A DNA stretch of 64,000 nucleotides from Stenotrophomonas nematodicola (GTDB lineage: Bacteria > Pseudomonadota > Gammaproteobacteria > Xanthomonadales > Xanthomonadaceae), in assembly GCF_009467805.1 (NCBI RefSeq), contig NZ_WIAY01000002.1, positions 434,001 through 498,000 of the forward strand, given 5' to 3'. A model generated the notes under the pieces. It had not been told where the DNA came from. It saw nothing but the letters and a program-made list of their open reading frames with translations, and made no database searches. Within the stretch, counting starts at the first letter, position 1; every line of letters starts with the position of its first letter. Position numbers and translations under genes: made by a program. Shown piece by piece: positions 37,627-46,153 of this stretch.

Positions 37627-38394
37627 GTGACTTCCCCCGACACGCGGACCCTGCGCCTGCTCACGGCCAACATCCAGGCCGGCTCCAGCACCCGCCGCTA
37701 CAGCGACTATGTGACCCGCAGCTGGTCGCATGCGCTGCCGGCGGGGCGCAAGCGGAGCAGCCTGGATGCCATCGCCCGGCTCGCCAGCGGCCATGACATC
37801 GTGGGCCTGCAGGAGGCCGATCCGGGCAGCCTGCGTTCGGGCTTCACCAACCAGACCCACTATCTGGCCGAGCGCGCCGGCTTCAACTACTGGAGCCACC
37901 AGCCGAACCGCCGCATGGGCGGGGTCGCCTCCAGCGCCAACGGCCTGCTCAGCCGGCTCGAGCCGGTGGAAGTCCAGGACCACGCCCTGCCCGGCCGCAT
38001 CGGCGGGCGCGGCGTGCTGCTGGCCAAATTCGGTGATGGCCCTCACGGCCTCGCGGTGGCGGTGGCGCACCTGTCGCTGGGCACCAACTCGCGCATGGCG
38101 CAGTTGGCCTTCATCGCCGAACTGCTGTCCGACCATCCCAACGCGGTGCTGATGGGCGATTTCAACTGCGTGGCCGATCGACCGGAAATGCAGGCGCTCT
38201 ACCGCCACACGCGACTGCAGCCGCCGGGCTGCGTGGTGCCGACTTTCCCGAGCTGGCGCCCCGAGCGTGCGATCGACCACATCCTGGTCAGCGATGGCCT
38301 GACCATCCAGCGTACCGAAGCAGTGGCGGCCGCGTTTTCCGACCACCTGGCAGTGGGCATGGACCTGCAGGTTCCGACCAGCGCCCTGCGCTGA
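37627..38394 (+). CDS. Endonuclease/exonuclease/phosphatase family protein
   Basis: 255 residues from a GTG start. It shows the DNase I-like motifs: LLTANIQAGS, IVGLQEADPGS (metal glutamate), VAHLSLGTNSR, LMGDFNCVAD and AIDHILVSDG with a C-terminal FSDHLAVGMDL histidine. No signal peptide is seen. The substrate could be a phospholipid, inositol phosphate or nucleic acid. It starts 24 bases after the lipoprotein gene. Confidence 0.88.
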   Translation: MTSPDTRTLRLLTANIQAGSSTRRYSDYVTRSWSHALPAGRKRSSLDAIARLASGHDIVGLQEADPGSLRSGFTNQTHYLAERAGFNYWSHQPNRRMGGVASSANGLLSRLEPVEVQDHALPGRIGGRGVLLAKFGDGPHGLAVAVAHLSLGTNSRMAQLAFIAELLSDHPNAVLMGDFNCVADRPEMQALYRHTRLQPPGCVVPTFPSWRPERAIDHILVSDGLTIQRTEAVAAAFSDHLAVGMDLQVPTSALR

Positions 38395-38401
38395 CGCTCA
38401 T

Positions 38402-38420
38402 GCCCGGCCACGCGCCGGGC
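38402..38420 (+). terminator. Hairpin after the phosphatase-family gene
   Basis: GCCCGGC-CACGC-GCCGGGC, seven-base perfect stem, seven bases after the stop. No T run follows. It separates this gene from the choline operon. Confidence 0.5.
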
Positions 38421-38501
38421 CGATGCGCTGACGCAGCATCCACACCCGGTGTGCGATAAATCGCCCCTCCGCCGTCCAGGCATCGGAGCGTCCCCCGCCT
38501 C

Positions 38502-40481
38502 ATGAGTACCCTGGAGCCGCATCCGCCCGAGGTGCGCACGCTTCGTCCCGTTTTCCTGCTTGCCGCCACCCTCGTGGCGGCATTCGCCATTCTGGTTGCC
38601 GCATTTCCCATCGATGCAGGCGTGGCGCTGCTGGACGCGCAGACCTGGGCCTCGCGCAACGTCGGCTGGTACTACCTGCTGGCGATGACGGTGTACCTGG
38701 TGTTCGTGGTCGGCGTGGCCCTGTCCGGCTACGGCAACGTCAAACTCGGTGCCGATCACGACGAGCCGGAGTTCAGCTATCTGTCCTGGGCCGGCATGCT
38801 GTTCGCCGCCGGCATCAGCATCACCTTGTTCTTTTTCTGCGTGTCCGAGCCGCTCACCCACTACCTGGTCCCGCCGCAGGGCGGTGTGGGCAGCGGCGAG
38901 GCCAGCGCGCGCCAGGCCATGCAGCTGCTGTTCCTGCACTGGGGCCTGCACGGCTGGGGCGTATTCGCGCTCGCCGCGATGGCACTGGCCTACTTCGCCT
39001 ACCGCCACAACCTGCCGCTGGCCTTGCGTTCGGCGCTGTATCCGCTGATCGGCAAGCGCATCAATGGCCCGATCGGCTACACCGTGGATGCGCTGGGCAT
39101 CGTGGCCACCGTGTTCGGGCTCGGCGCGGACATGGGCTTCGGCGTACTGCACCTCAATGCCGGGCTCAACACGCTGCTGCCGGTGCCGCATGCCGCCTGG
39201 GTGCAGGTCGGGCTGATCGTGCTGATGATGGGCGCGGCGATCACCGTGGCAGTCTCCGGCGTGGAGAAGGGCGTGCGCTGGATGTCGGACATCAACATGC
39301 TGCTGGCGATCGGGCTGCTGCTGTTCATGCTGTTCGCCGGCCCCACCCAGTACCTGCTCAATGCGCTGATGCAGAATCTGGGCGACTACCTGGGCAACGT
39401 GGTCGGCAAGAGCTTCGATGTCTACGCCTACGGCGGCCGGCCGGACTGGCTGGGCAACTGGACGGTGTTCTACTGGGCGTGGTGGATCGGCTGGGCGCCG
39501 TTCGTGGGCCTGTTCATCGCCCGCATTTCGCGCGGCCGCACCATCCGCGAGTTCGTGTTCGGCGTGCTGCTGATTCCGCTTGGCTTCACCCTGGCGTGGC
39601 TGTCCATCTTCGGCAACAGCGCGCTGGACCAGATCCTGCACCACGACCAGTTACAGCTGGCGCAGATGGCCGTGGACACCCCACCGACCGTGCTCTACGC
39701 GCTGCTCGACAACTATCCCTGGAGCCGCACCGTCATCACCGTCACGGTGATCGTCAGCTTCATCTTCTTCGTCACCTCCGCCGATTCGGGCACGGTGGTG
39801 TTGTCCACCCTGTCCTCCCACGGCGGTGCCCCCGAAGACGATGGCCCGCGCTGGCTGCGGGTGTTCTGGGGGGAGATGACCGGTCTGGTCACCGCCGGGC
39901 TGCTGCTGGCCGGCAGCATGGACGCGCTCAAATCGGCAGTGGTGCTGGCCTCACTGCCGTTCTCGGTGGTGCTGCTGCTGATGCTGTGGGGCCTGACCCG
40001 CGCGCTGGGCGAGGAATCCCAGCGCAGGAAGGCCTCGCAGTACTCGCCCACCCCGCTGATCGGGCAGTCCCGGCACCAGCGCGGCTGGCGCCAGCGCCTG
40101 ACCCAGGCCGTGCATTTCCCGGTGCGCGACGAGGTCTACCGGTTCATGGACACCGACGTGCGCCCGGCCATCGAAGCGGTGGCCGCGCAGTTGCGCGAGC
40201 AGGGCCTGAATGTGCAGACCAGCTTCGAGCCAGGCCAGATGGAACTGGTGGTGGACCACGGCGAACAGCAGGTGTTCCGCTACCAGGTGGTGATGCGCGG
40301 CTACCTCACCCCGTCCTTCGCCGCGCAGCGCTTCCGCAACCAGCGCTACTACCGCGCCGAAGTCCACCTCTATGAGGGGGGACAGGACTACGAGCTGGTC
40401 GGCTACAGCCGCCAGCAGATCATCAACGACATCATCGACCAGTACGAGCGCCATCTGCAGTTCCTGCACCTCACGCGCTGA
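38502..40481 (+). CDS. betT: BCCT family high-affinity choline transporter
   Basis: Imports choline with sodium or proton for betaine synthesis. 659 residues with twelve predicted membrane helices up to about residue 510. The BCCT signature is in FYWAWWIGWAPFVGLFIARISRGRTIREF. A cytoplasmic C-terminal extension of about 150 residues (to YERHLQFLHLTR) matches BetT, where it senses osmolality. It is the first gene of betT-betB-betA. The upstream 100 bp show no BetI gene or clear operator. Confidence 0.95.
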   Translation: MSTLEPHPPEVRTLRPVFLLAATLVAAFAILVAAFPIDAGVALLDAQTWASRNVGWYYLLAMTVYLVFVVGVALSGYGNVKLGADHDEPEFSYLSWAGMLFAAGISITLFFFCVSEPLTHYLVPPQGGVGSGEASARQAMQLLFLHWGLHGWGVFALAAMALAYFAYRHNLPLALRSALYPLIGKRINGPIGYTVDALGIVATVFGLGADMGFGVLHLNAGLNTLLPVPHAAWVQVGLIVLMMGAAITVAVSGVEKGVRWMSDINMLLAIGLLLFMLFAGPTQYLLNALMQNLGDYLGNVVGKSFDVYAYGGRPDWLGNWTVFYWAWWIGWAPFVGLFIARISRGRTIREFVFGVLLIPLGFTLAWLSIFGNSALDQILHHDQLQLAQMAVDTPPTVLYALLDNYPWSRTVITVTVIVSFIFFVTSADSGTVVLSTLSSHGGAPEDDGPRWLRVFWGEMTGLVTAGLLLAGSMDALKSAVVLASLPFSVVLLLMLWGLTRALGEESQRRKASQYSPTPLIGQSRHQRGWRQRLTQAVHFPVRDEVYRFMDTDVRPAIEAVAAQLREQGLNVQTSFEPGQMELVVDHGEQQVFRYQVVMRGYLTPSFAAQRFRNQRYYRAEVHLYEGGQDYELVGYSRQQIINDIIDQYERHLQFLHLTR

Positions 40482-40517
40482 CCTCGGCTGGTCTCCCGCT
40501 GCAAAGGAGTCATCGAC

Positions 40518-41990
40518 ATGCCCACCTTCCCCGATCAACTGCTGTACATCGGCGGCCGCTACGTTCCGTCACAGGGCGGAACGACCTTCGAGGTCATCGA
40601 CCCGGCCAACGGCGAGGTGCTCGCCAACGTGCACAGCGCCAACCGCGACGATCTCGACGCCGCCGTGGCGAGTGCACGGACCGGCCAGAAAGCATGGGCC
40701 GCACTGACCACCGTGGAGCGCTCGCGCATCCTGCTGCGCGCGGTGGCCCTGCTGCGCGAGCGCAACGATGCATTGGCCGCGCTGGAGAGCCGCAACACCG
40801 GCAAGCCACTGAGCGAAACCACCGCCGTGGACATCGTCACCGGCGCAGATGTACTGGAGTACTACGCCGGCGTGATGCACGGCCTGGAAGGCAGCCAGGT
40901 GCCGCTGCGCGACAGCAGCTTCTTCTACACCCGGCAGGAACCACTGGGCGTGGTCGGCGCGATCGGCGCGTGGAACTACCCGATCCAGATCGCTCTGTGG
41001 AAGGCCGCCCCGGCGCTGGCCGCCGGCAACGCGATGATCTTCAAGCCCAGCGAAGTCACGCCGCTGACCGCACTGAAGCTGGCCGAGATCTTCACTGAAG
41101 CCGGACTGCCCGACGGTGTGTTCAACGTACTGCCCGGCGATGGTGCCGGCGTGGGTTCGGCGCTGACCGAACATCCCGGCATCGAGAAGATCTCCTTCAC
41201 CGGCGGCACCAGCACCGGCCGCAAGGTGATGGCCAGCGCCTCCAGCTCCACGCTCAAGGAAGTGACGATGGAGCTCGGCGGAAAGTCGCCGCTGATCGTC
41301 TGCGCCGACGCCGATCTGGACCTGGCTGCCGACGTGGCGATGATGGCGAACTTCTACAGCGCCGGTCAGGTGTGCACCAACGGCACCCGCGTGTTCGTGC
41401 CCAGGACCCGCCTTGCCGCTTTTGAAGGCAAGCTGCTGGACCGTGTCGCGCGCATCCGCATCGGCGATCCGCTGGCCAGCGACACCACCTTCGGCCCGCT
41501 CGTCAGCGCCGCACACATGCACCGCGTGCTCGAGCACATCGCCAGCGGCAGGGCCGAGGGCGCACGGCTGGTCTGCGGCGGCGAGCGCCTCACCGACGGC
41601 GCGCTGGCCAAGGGCTGCTATGTGGCGCCGACCATCTTCAGCGACTGCCGCGATGACATGCGCATCGTGCGCGAAGAGATCTTCGGCCCGGTCATGAGCC
41701 TGCTGGCCTACGACGATGAGGAGGAGGCCGTGCGCCGCGCCAACGACACCGATTACGGGCTGGCGGCCGGCGTGGTGACCCCCGACCTCGCGCGCGCCCA
41801 TCGCCTCATCCACCAGCTCGAGGCCGGCATCTGCTGGATCAACTGCTGGGGCGAATCGCCGGCACAGATGCCGGTGGGCGGCTACAAGCAGTCCGGCGTC
41901 GGCCGCGAGAACGGGCTGGCGACGCTGCGCGCCTACACCCGCACCAAATCCATCCAGATCGAGCTGGACCGCTACGCGTCGGTGTTCTGA
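40518..41990 (+). CDS. betB: Betaine aldehyde dehydrogenase
   Basis: Second step of choline oxidation, betaine aldehyde to glycine betaine with NAD(P). 490 residues, usual length. It has the catalytic glutamate in [10 protein letters not shown] and catalytic cysteine in [14 protein letters not shown], with [25 protein letters not shown] as the Rossmann part and [12 protein letters not shown]. It follows betT by 36 bases with an AAAGGAG ribosome binding site. Confidence 0.97.
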   Translation: MPTFPDQLLYIGGRYVPSQGGTTFEVIDPANGEVLANVHSANRDDLDAAVASARTGQKAWAALTTVERSRILLRAVALLRERNDALAALESRNTGKPLSETTAVDIVTGADVLEYYAGVMHGLEGSQVPLRDSSFFYTRQEPLGVVGAIGAWNYPIQIALWKAAPALAAGNAMIFKPSEVTPLTALKLAEIFTEAGLPDGVFNVLPGDGAGVGSALTEHPGIEKISFTGGTSTGRKVMASASSSTLKEVTMELGGKSPLIVCADADLDLAADVAMMANFYSAGQVCTNGTRVFVPRTRLAAFEGKLLDRVARIRIGDPLASDTTFGPLVSAAHMHRVLEHIASGRAEGARLVCGGERLTDGALAKGCYVAPTIFSDCRDDMRIVREEIFGPVMSLLAYDDEEEAVRRANDTDYGLAAGVVTPDLARAHRLIHQLEAGICWINCWGESPAQMPVGGYKQSGVGRENGLATLRAYTRTKSIQIELDRYASVF

Positions 41991-42015
41991 ACCGACCCGA
42001 CAAGGAGACGCTGCC

Positions 42016-43689
42016 ATGAAGCGCGAGTACGACTACATCATCATCGGCGCCGGGTCGGCCGGCAACACACTGGCTGCGCGCCTGACCGAGGACGCCGGCA
42101 TCAGCGTGCTGCTGCTGGAGGCCGGCGGTCCCGACTACCGGCTGGATTTCCGCACCCAGATGCCGGCTGCACTGGCCTATCCGCTGCAGGGCCGCCGCTA
42201 CAACTGGGCCTATGAAACCGAGCCGGAGCCGCACATGGACAACCGGCGCATGGAATGCGGGCGCGGCAAGGGGCTGGGCGGCTCCTCGCTGATCAACGGC
42301 ATGTGCTACATCCGCGGCAACGCGCTGGACTTCGACCAGTGGGCCTCGTTCGATGGCCTGGAGGACTGGAGCTACCACGACGTGCTGCCGTATTTCCGCA
42401 AGGCCGAAACCCGCGACATCGGCGCCAACGACTATCACGGCGGCGACGGCCCGGTCAGCGTGGCCACGCCGAAGAACGGCAACAACGTACTGTTCCATGC
42501 GATGGTCGAGGCCGGCGTACAGGCGGGCTATCCGCGCACCGACGACCTCAACGGCTACCAGCAGGAGGGCTTCGGCCCGATGGACCGGACCGTGACTCCG
42601 CGCGGCCGCCGTTCCAGCACCGCACGCGGCTACCTGGACATGGCCAAGGACCGCGATGGCCTGGAGATCGTGGTGCACGCCACCACCGACCGCATCCTGT
42701 TCGACGGCAAGCGCGCGGTGGGCGTGCGCTACCTGGCCGGCGGCAGCGCCACGCCGATCGATGCCCACGCACGACGTGAAGTGCTGCTGTGCGCCGGTGC
42801 GATCGCCTCGCCGCAGATCCTGCAGCGTTCCGGCGTGGGCGCGCCGGCGCTGCTGGCATCGCTCGGCGTGCCGGTGGTGCACGATCTGCCCGGGGTCGGC
42901 GAGAACCTGCAGGATCACCTGGAGGTGTACATGCAGTACGCCTGCAAAAAGCCGGTGTCGCTGTACCCCGCCCTTCAGTGGTGGAACCAGCCGGCGATCG
43001 GTGCGGAGTGGCTGTTTGCCGGGACCGGCATCGGTGCCAGCAACCAGTTCGAGGCGGGCGGCTTCATCCGCACGCGCGAGGACTTCGAGTGGCCCAACAT
43101 CCAGTACCACTTCCTGCCGGTGGCGATCAATTACAACGGTACCAATGCCGTCAAGGAGCATGGCTTCCAGGCGCACGTAGGCTCGATGCGCACGCCCAGC
43201 CGTGGCCGCGTGCACGCGCGTTCGCTGGACCCGCACGCGCATCCGTCGATCCTGTTCAACTACCAGTCCACCGACCAGGACTGGCAGGAGTTCCGCGACG
43301 CGATCCGGATCACGCGCGAGATCATCGCCCAACCGGCCCTGGACGCGTACCGCGGGCGCGAGATCAGCCCCAGTGCCGACTGCAGGACCGACGCCGAGCT
43401 GGACGCCTTCGTGCGCGCCCGCGCCGAGACCGCATACCACCCGTCGTGCTCCTGCGCGATGGGCACCGACGCGATGAGTGTGGTGGATGGCCAGGGCCGC
43501 GTGCATGGCATGCAGGGCCTGCGCGTGGTGGACGCCTCGATCATGCCGCGCATCATCACCGGCAACCTCAATGCCACCACCATCATGATTGCCGAGAAGA
43601 TCGCCGACCGCATCCGTGGCCGCGCCCCGCTGCCGCGCAGCACCGCCCCCTATCACGTCGCAGGTGACACCCCCGCACGACAGCGCTGA
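42016..43689 (+). CDS. betA: Choline dehydrogenase
   Basis: FAD enzyme of the GMC family that oxidises choline to betaine aldehyde at the inner membrane. 557 residues, as in E. coli BetA. It has [17 protein letters not shown] (FAD), [39 protein letters not shown] and the C-terminal [25 protein letters not shown] with the catalytic histidine region [11 protein letters not shown] strong AAGGAG ribosome binding site lies in the 25-base gap after betB. Confidence 0.97.
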   Translation: MKREYDYIIIGAGSAGNTLAARLTEDAGISVLLLEAGGPDYRLDFRTQMPAALAYPLQGRRYNWAYETEPEPHMDNRRMECGRGKGLGGSSLINGMCYIRGNALDFDQWASFDGLEDWSYHDVLPYFRKAETRDIGANDYHGGDGPVSVATPKNGNNVLFHAMVEAGVQAGYPRTDDLNGYQQEGFGPMDRTVTPRGRRSSTARGYLDMAKDRDGLEIVVHATTDRILFDGKRAVGVRYLAGGSATPIDAHARREVLLCAGAIASPQILQRSGVGAPALLASLGVPVVHDLPGVGENLQDHLEVYMQYACKKPVSLYPALQWWNQPAIGAEWLFAGTGIGASNQFEAGGFIRTREDFEWPNIQYHFLPVAINYNGTNAVKEHGFQAHVGSMRTPSRGRVHARSLDPHAHPSILFNYQSTDQDWQEFRDAIRITREIIAQPALDAYRGREISPSADCRTDAELDAFVRARAETAYHPSCSCAMGTDAMSVVDGQGRVHGMQGLRVVDASIMPRIITGNLNATTIMIAEKIADRIRGRAPLPRSTAPYHVAGDTPARQR

Positions 43690-43699
43690 CGCGCCGCTG

Positions 43700-44578
43700 C
43701 TACGCCGGGGCGCCCGGCACCTGCGGGGAGGGCCGCCGGGCGGTCACCGTGCTGCCCACCGACGCCACCACTGTGCAGCCGATCGCGGTCCACTGCAGCG
43801 GGGTCAGGTGTTCGGCCAGCAGTCCCATCGCCAGCAGCGCGGCTACCGCCGGCTCCATGCTGATCAGGATGCCGAAGGTCTCCTTCGGCAGCCGCTTGAG
43901 CGCCATCATCTCCAGCGACATCGGGATGGCGCTCGACACGATCGCCACGCCCAGCCCGAACAGCAGGATCGCCGGGTCCAGCAGCGCCATGCCGGCATGC
44001 GCCACGCCCACCGGCACCACCACAAGCGCGGCCACGCACAGCCCCAGCGACACGGTGTGCCCGGCATGCAGATGGCCCGCGCGCTTGCCGAAGATGATGT
44101 ACATCGCCCAGCATGCCGCCGCCCCGAGCGCGAACAGCACGCCGACCGGGTCCAGCGGCGCGCCATGCCCCAGCGGCAGAAGCAGCAGCAGCCCGATCAG
44201 CGCGCATCCCACCCAGACGAAATCCACCGGCCGGCGCGACGACCACATCGCCACCGCCAGCGGTCCGCAGAACTCGATGGCCACTGCGATCCCGAACGGG
44301 ATCGTGCGCAGCGCCATGTAGAACATCAGGTTCATCGCGCCCAGGGTGATCCCGTAGCGGACGATCGCGCCGGCATCGGCGCGCGTGGTGGTCCACCGCC
44401 ACGGCCGGAACACCGCCAGCAGCACCAGCGCCGAGAAGCCCACGCGCAGCGCGCTGGTGCCCTGCGCGCCGATCAGCGGAAACAGCTGTTTGGCAAAGGA
44501 GGTGCCCACCGACAGGGCGGTGACCGAGCCGAGGACGGCCAGGACGGGAATCAGCGAAGCATGGCGTGAGGTCGACAT
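43700..44578 (-). CDS. rhtA: EamA family exporter, RhtA-like
   Basis: 292 residues with ten predicted membrane helices in two EamA repeats. The closest known relative is E. coli RhtA, a threonine/homoserine exporter; segments such as GAQGTSALRVGFSALVLL, RTIPFGIAVAIEFCGPLAVA and LKRLPKETFGILISMEPAVAAL match it. Its substrate is inferred. It converges on betA and is divergent from the remnant of an Lrp-type regulator, which may once have controlled it. Confidence 0.88.
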   Translation of the reverse strand: MSTSRHASLIPVLAVLGSVTALSVGTSFAKQLFPLIGAQGTSALRVGFSALVLLAVFRPWRWTTTRADAGAIVRYGITLGAMNLMFYMALRTIPFGIAVAIEFCGPLAVAMWSSRRPVDFVWVGCALIGLLLLLPLGHGAPLDPVGVLFALGAAACWAMYIIFGKRAGHLHAGHTVSLGLCVAALVVVPVGVAHAGMALLDPAILLFGLGVAIVSSAIPMSLEMMALKRLPKETFGILISMEPAVAALLAMGLLAEHLTPLQWTAIGCTVVASVGSTVTARRPSPQVPGAPA

Positions 44579-44651
44579 CGCGCCATCATAGTGCGCGCGG
44601 CCCGAAGCAAGGACTCGATGGCAGACGCCTCCCTGCATGTTTCGCGCATCC

Positions 44652-44822
44652 ATGACCGCCGCCCACCGCCCCGACGGCTTCGACCGCGCCATCCCGGCCA
44701 TCCTGCAGCGCGACAACGCCACGCCGCCGCGCAGGACCACCGACGTCGTGCACCTGTCCGCCCCGGCCGCGCAGCGCCGCATCAAACGCCTGCAGGAGAC
44801 CGGCATCCTCCGTGCCAGGCGA
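44652..44822 (+). pseudogene. Lrp/AsnC-family regulator, N-terminal remnant
   Basis: From the ATG at 44652 the frame gives FDRAIPAILQRDNATPP, then VHLSAPAAQRRIKRLQETGIL, the characteristic N-terminal winged helix of Lrp/AsnC regulators. After about residue 57 the similarity ends abruptly and the frame runs into the antisense of the next gene. The ligand-binding RAM domain is absent. It is divergent from the RhtA-like exporter, the usual position for a regulator of amino-acid efflux. Confidence 0.75.
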
Positions 44823-44851
44823 GGGCAGGACGTGCTGCTCCGGCGGCGTCG

Positions 44852-45340
44852 TCAGGGTACCCGCGTGAAGTGGATGGTCATCAGGATCGGCTTGCCATCC
44901 TGGCTGAAGAACGCCTTGGATTCGGTCATCCGGTCGCGATCCGCGGCCACAGTGTAGATGCGTGTCGAGGCCGGGGTACCGTGGTCGACCAGCTGCATCA
45001 CCAGCACGTTTGGCGCCGGCATGCTCAGCGAGGCCACGTCCGCGCCGTAGTTGCCGGTGATCGGGCCGGGCGTGCCATCCAGCGGCAGCGTGCTGTCGGC
45101 CGTCATCGTGGCGCCCCTGGGGTCGACGATCTCGGCGCGGGTGGACCACCGGCCGTTGCCGGCGTCCTTGAATTCCAGCACCACGCGCCGGGGCCGCTGC
45201 GCCACCGGCATCGGCAGCGTGGCCACGTCGATCGCCCAGCGGCCGGCCAGCGGCGATACGGCCGGCGTGGCCGCCGTGACCGGCGCGGGACTGGCCTGCA
45301 ACGCGATGGCGGCCAGGCACGCAATGAACATCCTCTTCAT
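44852..45340 (-). CDS. Hypothetical secreted protein
   Basis: 162 residues with a signal peptide (cleavage near PVTAA). The mature part begins LAGRWAIDVATLPMPVAQRPRRVVLEF and is beta-rich, like a small lipocalin-type barrel. No family name can be given. It lies downstream of the VOC gene on the same strand. Its 3' end meets the truncated Lrp fragment. Confidence 0.72.
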   Translation of the reverse strand: MKRMFIACLAAIALQASPAPVTAATPAVSPLAGRWAIDVATLPMPVAQRPRRVVLEFKDAGNGRWSTRAEIVDPRGATMTADSTLPLDGTPGPITGNYGADVASLSMPAPNVLVMQLVDHGTPASTRIYTVAADRDRMTESKAFFSQDGKPILMTIHFTRVP

Positions 45341-45397
45341 GGATTCTCCTTCTCGGGTGGGCAGGGTGGATCCGTTGCCGCAGTGCGGCCGCTGGGC

Positions 45398-45886
45398 CTA
45401 GCCGCGCACGGCGGCCTCGATGCGGGCCACATCGATTCTGCGCATGGTCATCATCGCCTCGAAGGCGCGCCTGGCCACTGCCGGGTCCTTGCTGGTGACG
45501 GCCTCGCTGAGCACGCGTGGCGTGATCTGCCAGGACAGCCCCCACTTGTCGCGGCACCAGCCGCAGGCGCTTTCCTCGCCGCCGTTGCCGACGATGGCCT
45601 CCCACAGGCGGTCGGTCTCGGCCTGGTCGTCGGTGGCGATCTGGAACGAGAAGGCCTCGCTGTGCCGGAATGCCGGCCCGCCGTTGAGGCCGATGCAGGG
45701 AATGCCGGCCACCGTGAAGTCCACCGTCAGCACGTCGCCCTGCCTGCCGGACGGAAAGTCCGCAGGGGCATGGTGGACAGCGGTGACCGCGCTGTCCGGA
45801 AAGGTCCGGGCGTAGAAGGTGGCAGCGTCCAGGGCGGTGCCGTCGAACCACAGGCAGATCGTGTTGCGCGCAATCATGGCGGTCAT
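45398..45886 (-). CDS. PhnB-like VOC family protein
   Basis: 162 residues. It matches the PhnB/3-demethylubiquinone methyltransferase-like VOC group: ICLWFDGTALDAATFYARTFPDS, FTVAGIPCIGLNGGPAFRHSEAFSFQI, CGWCRDKWGLSWQITP and a C-terminal AFEAMMTMRRIDVARIEAA. Members bind small metabolites; no catalytic activity is established. An in-frame ATG nine bases downstream (45877) is an alternative start. Confidence 0.88.
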   Translation of the reverse strand: MTAMIARNTICLWFDGTALDAATFYARTFPDSAVTAVHHAPADFPSGRQGDVLTVDFTVAGIPCIGLNGGPAFRHSEAFSFQIATDDQAETDRLWEAIVGNGGEESACGWCRDKWGLSWQITPRVLSEAVTSKDPAVARRAFEAMMTMRRIDVARIEAAVRG

Positions 45887-45972
45887 CCGGGAAGAACCGC
45901 GCCCACGCTACGGCGGACGATGTTAAGCCGATGCCGTGGCTGACCGCCCCCGGCGTACCTGAATTGGCAATA

Positions 45973-45989
45973 GTAATGCTTCCCATTAC
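45973..45989. promoter_or_regulatory. Candidate Fur-like operator before the siderophore receptor
   Basis: GTAATG-CTTCC-CATTAC, a perfect inverted repeat with AT-rich flanks (GGCAATA to the left, CATATCC to the right). It lies 164 bases before the ferrisiderophore receptor start and about 87 bases upstream of the divergent VOC gene. The half sites resemble, but do not fully match, Fur boxes. Iron control is inferred mainly from the receptor gene. Confidence 0.5.
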
Positions 45990-46153
45990 CATATCCTAAC
46001 CCCGTCGGTGCCAGGGAGGCACGGCGATCATCGGTCGCGCAGCCACGGTCCTGCTCCGCAGGGCCTCGCCAGCGTCGCACCGTCCCCCACCCACTAGGCA
46101 GCGCCTGGCCCTCGAGGACATCGGCCGCGCGTGCCCGCGCCCTGGAACCGCCG

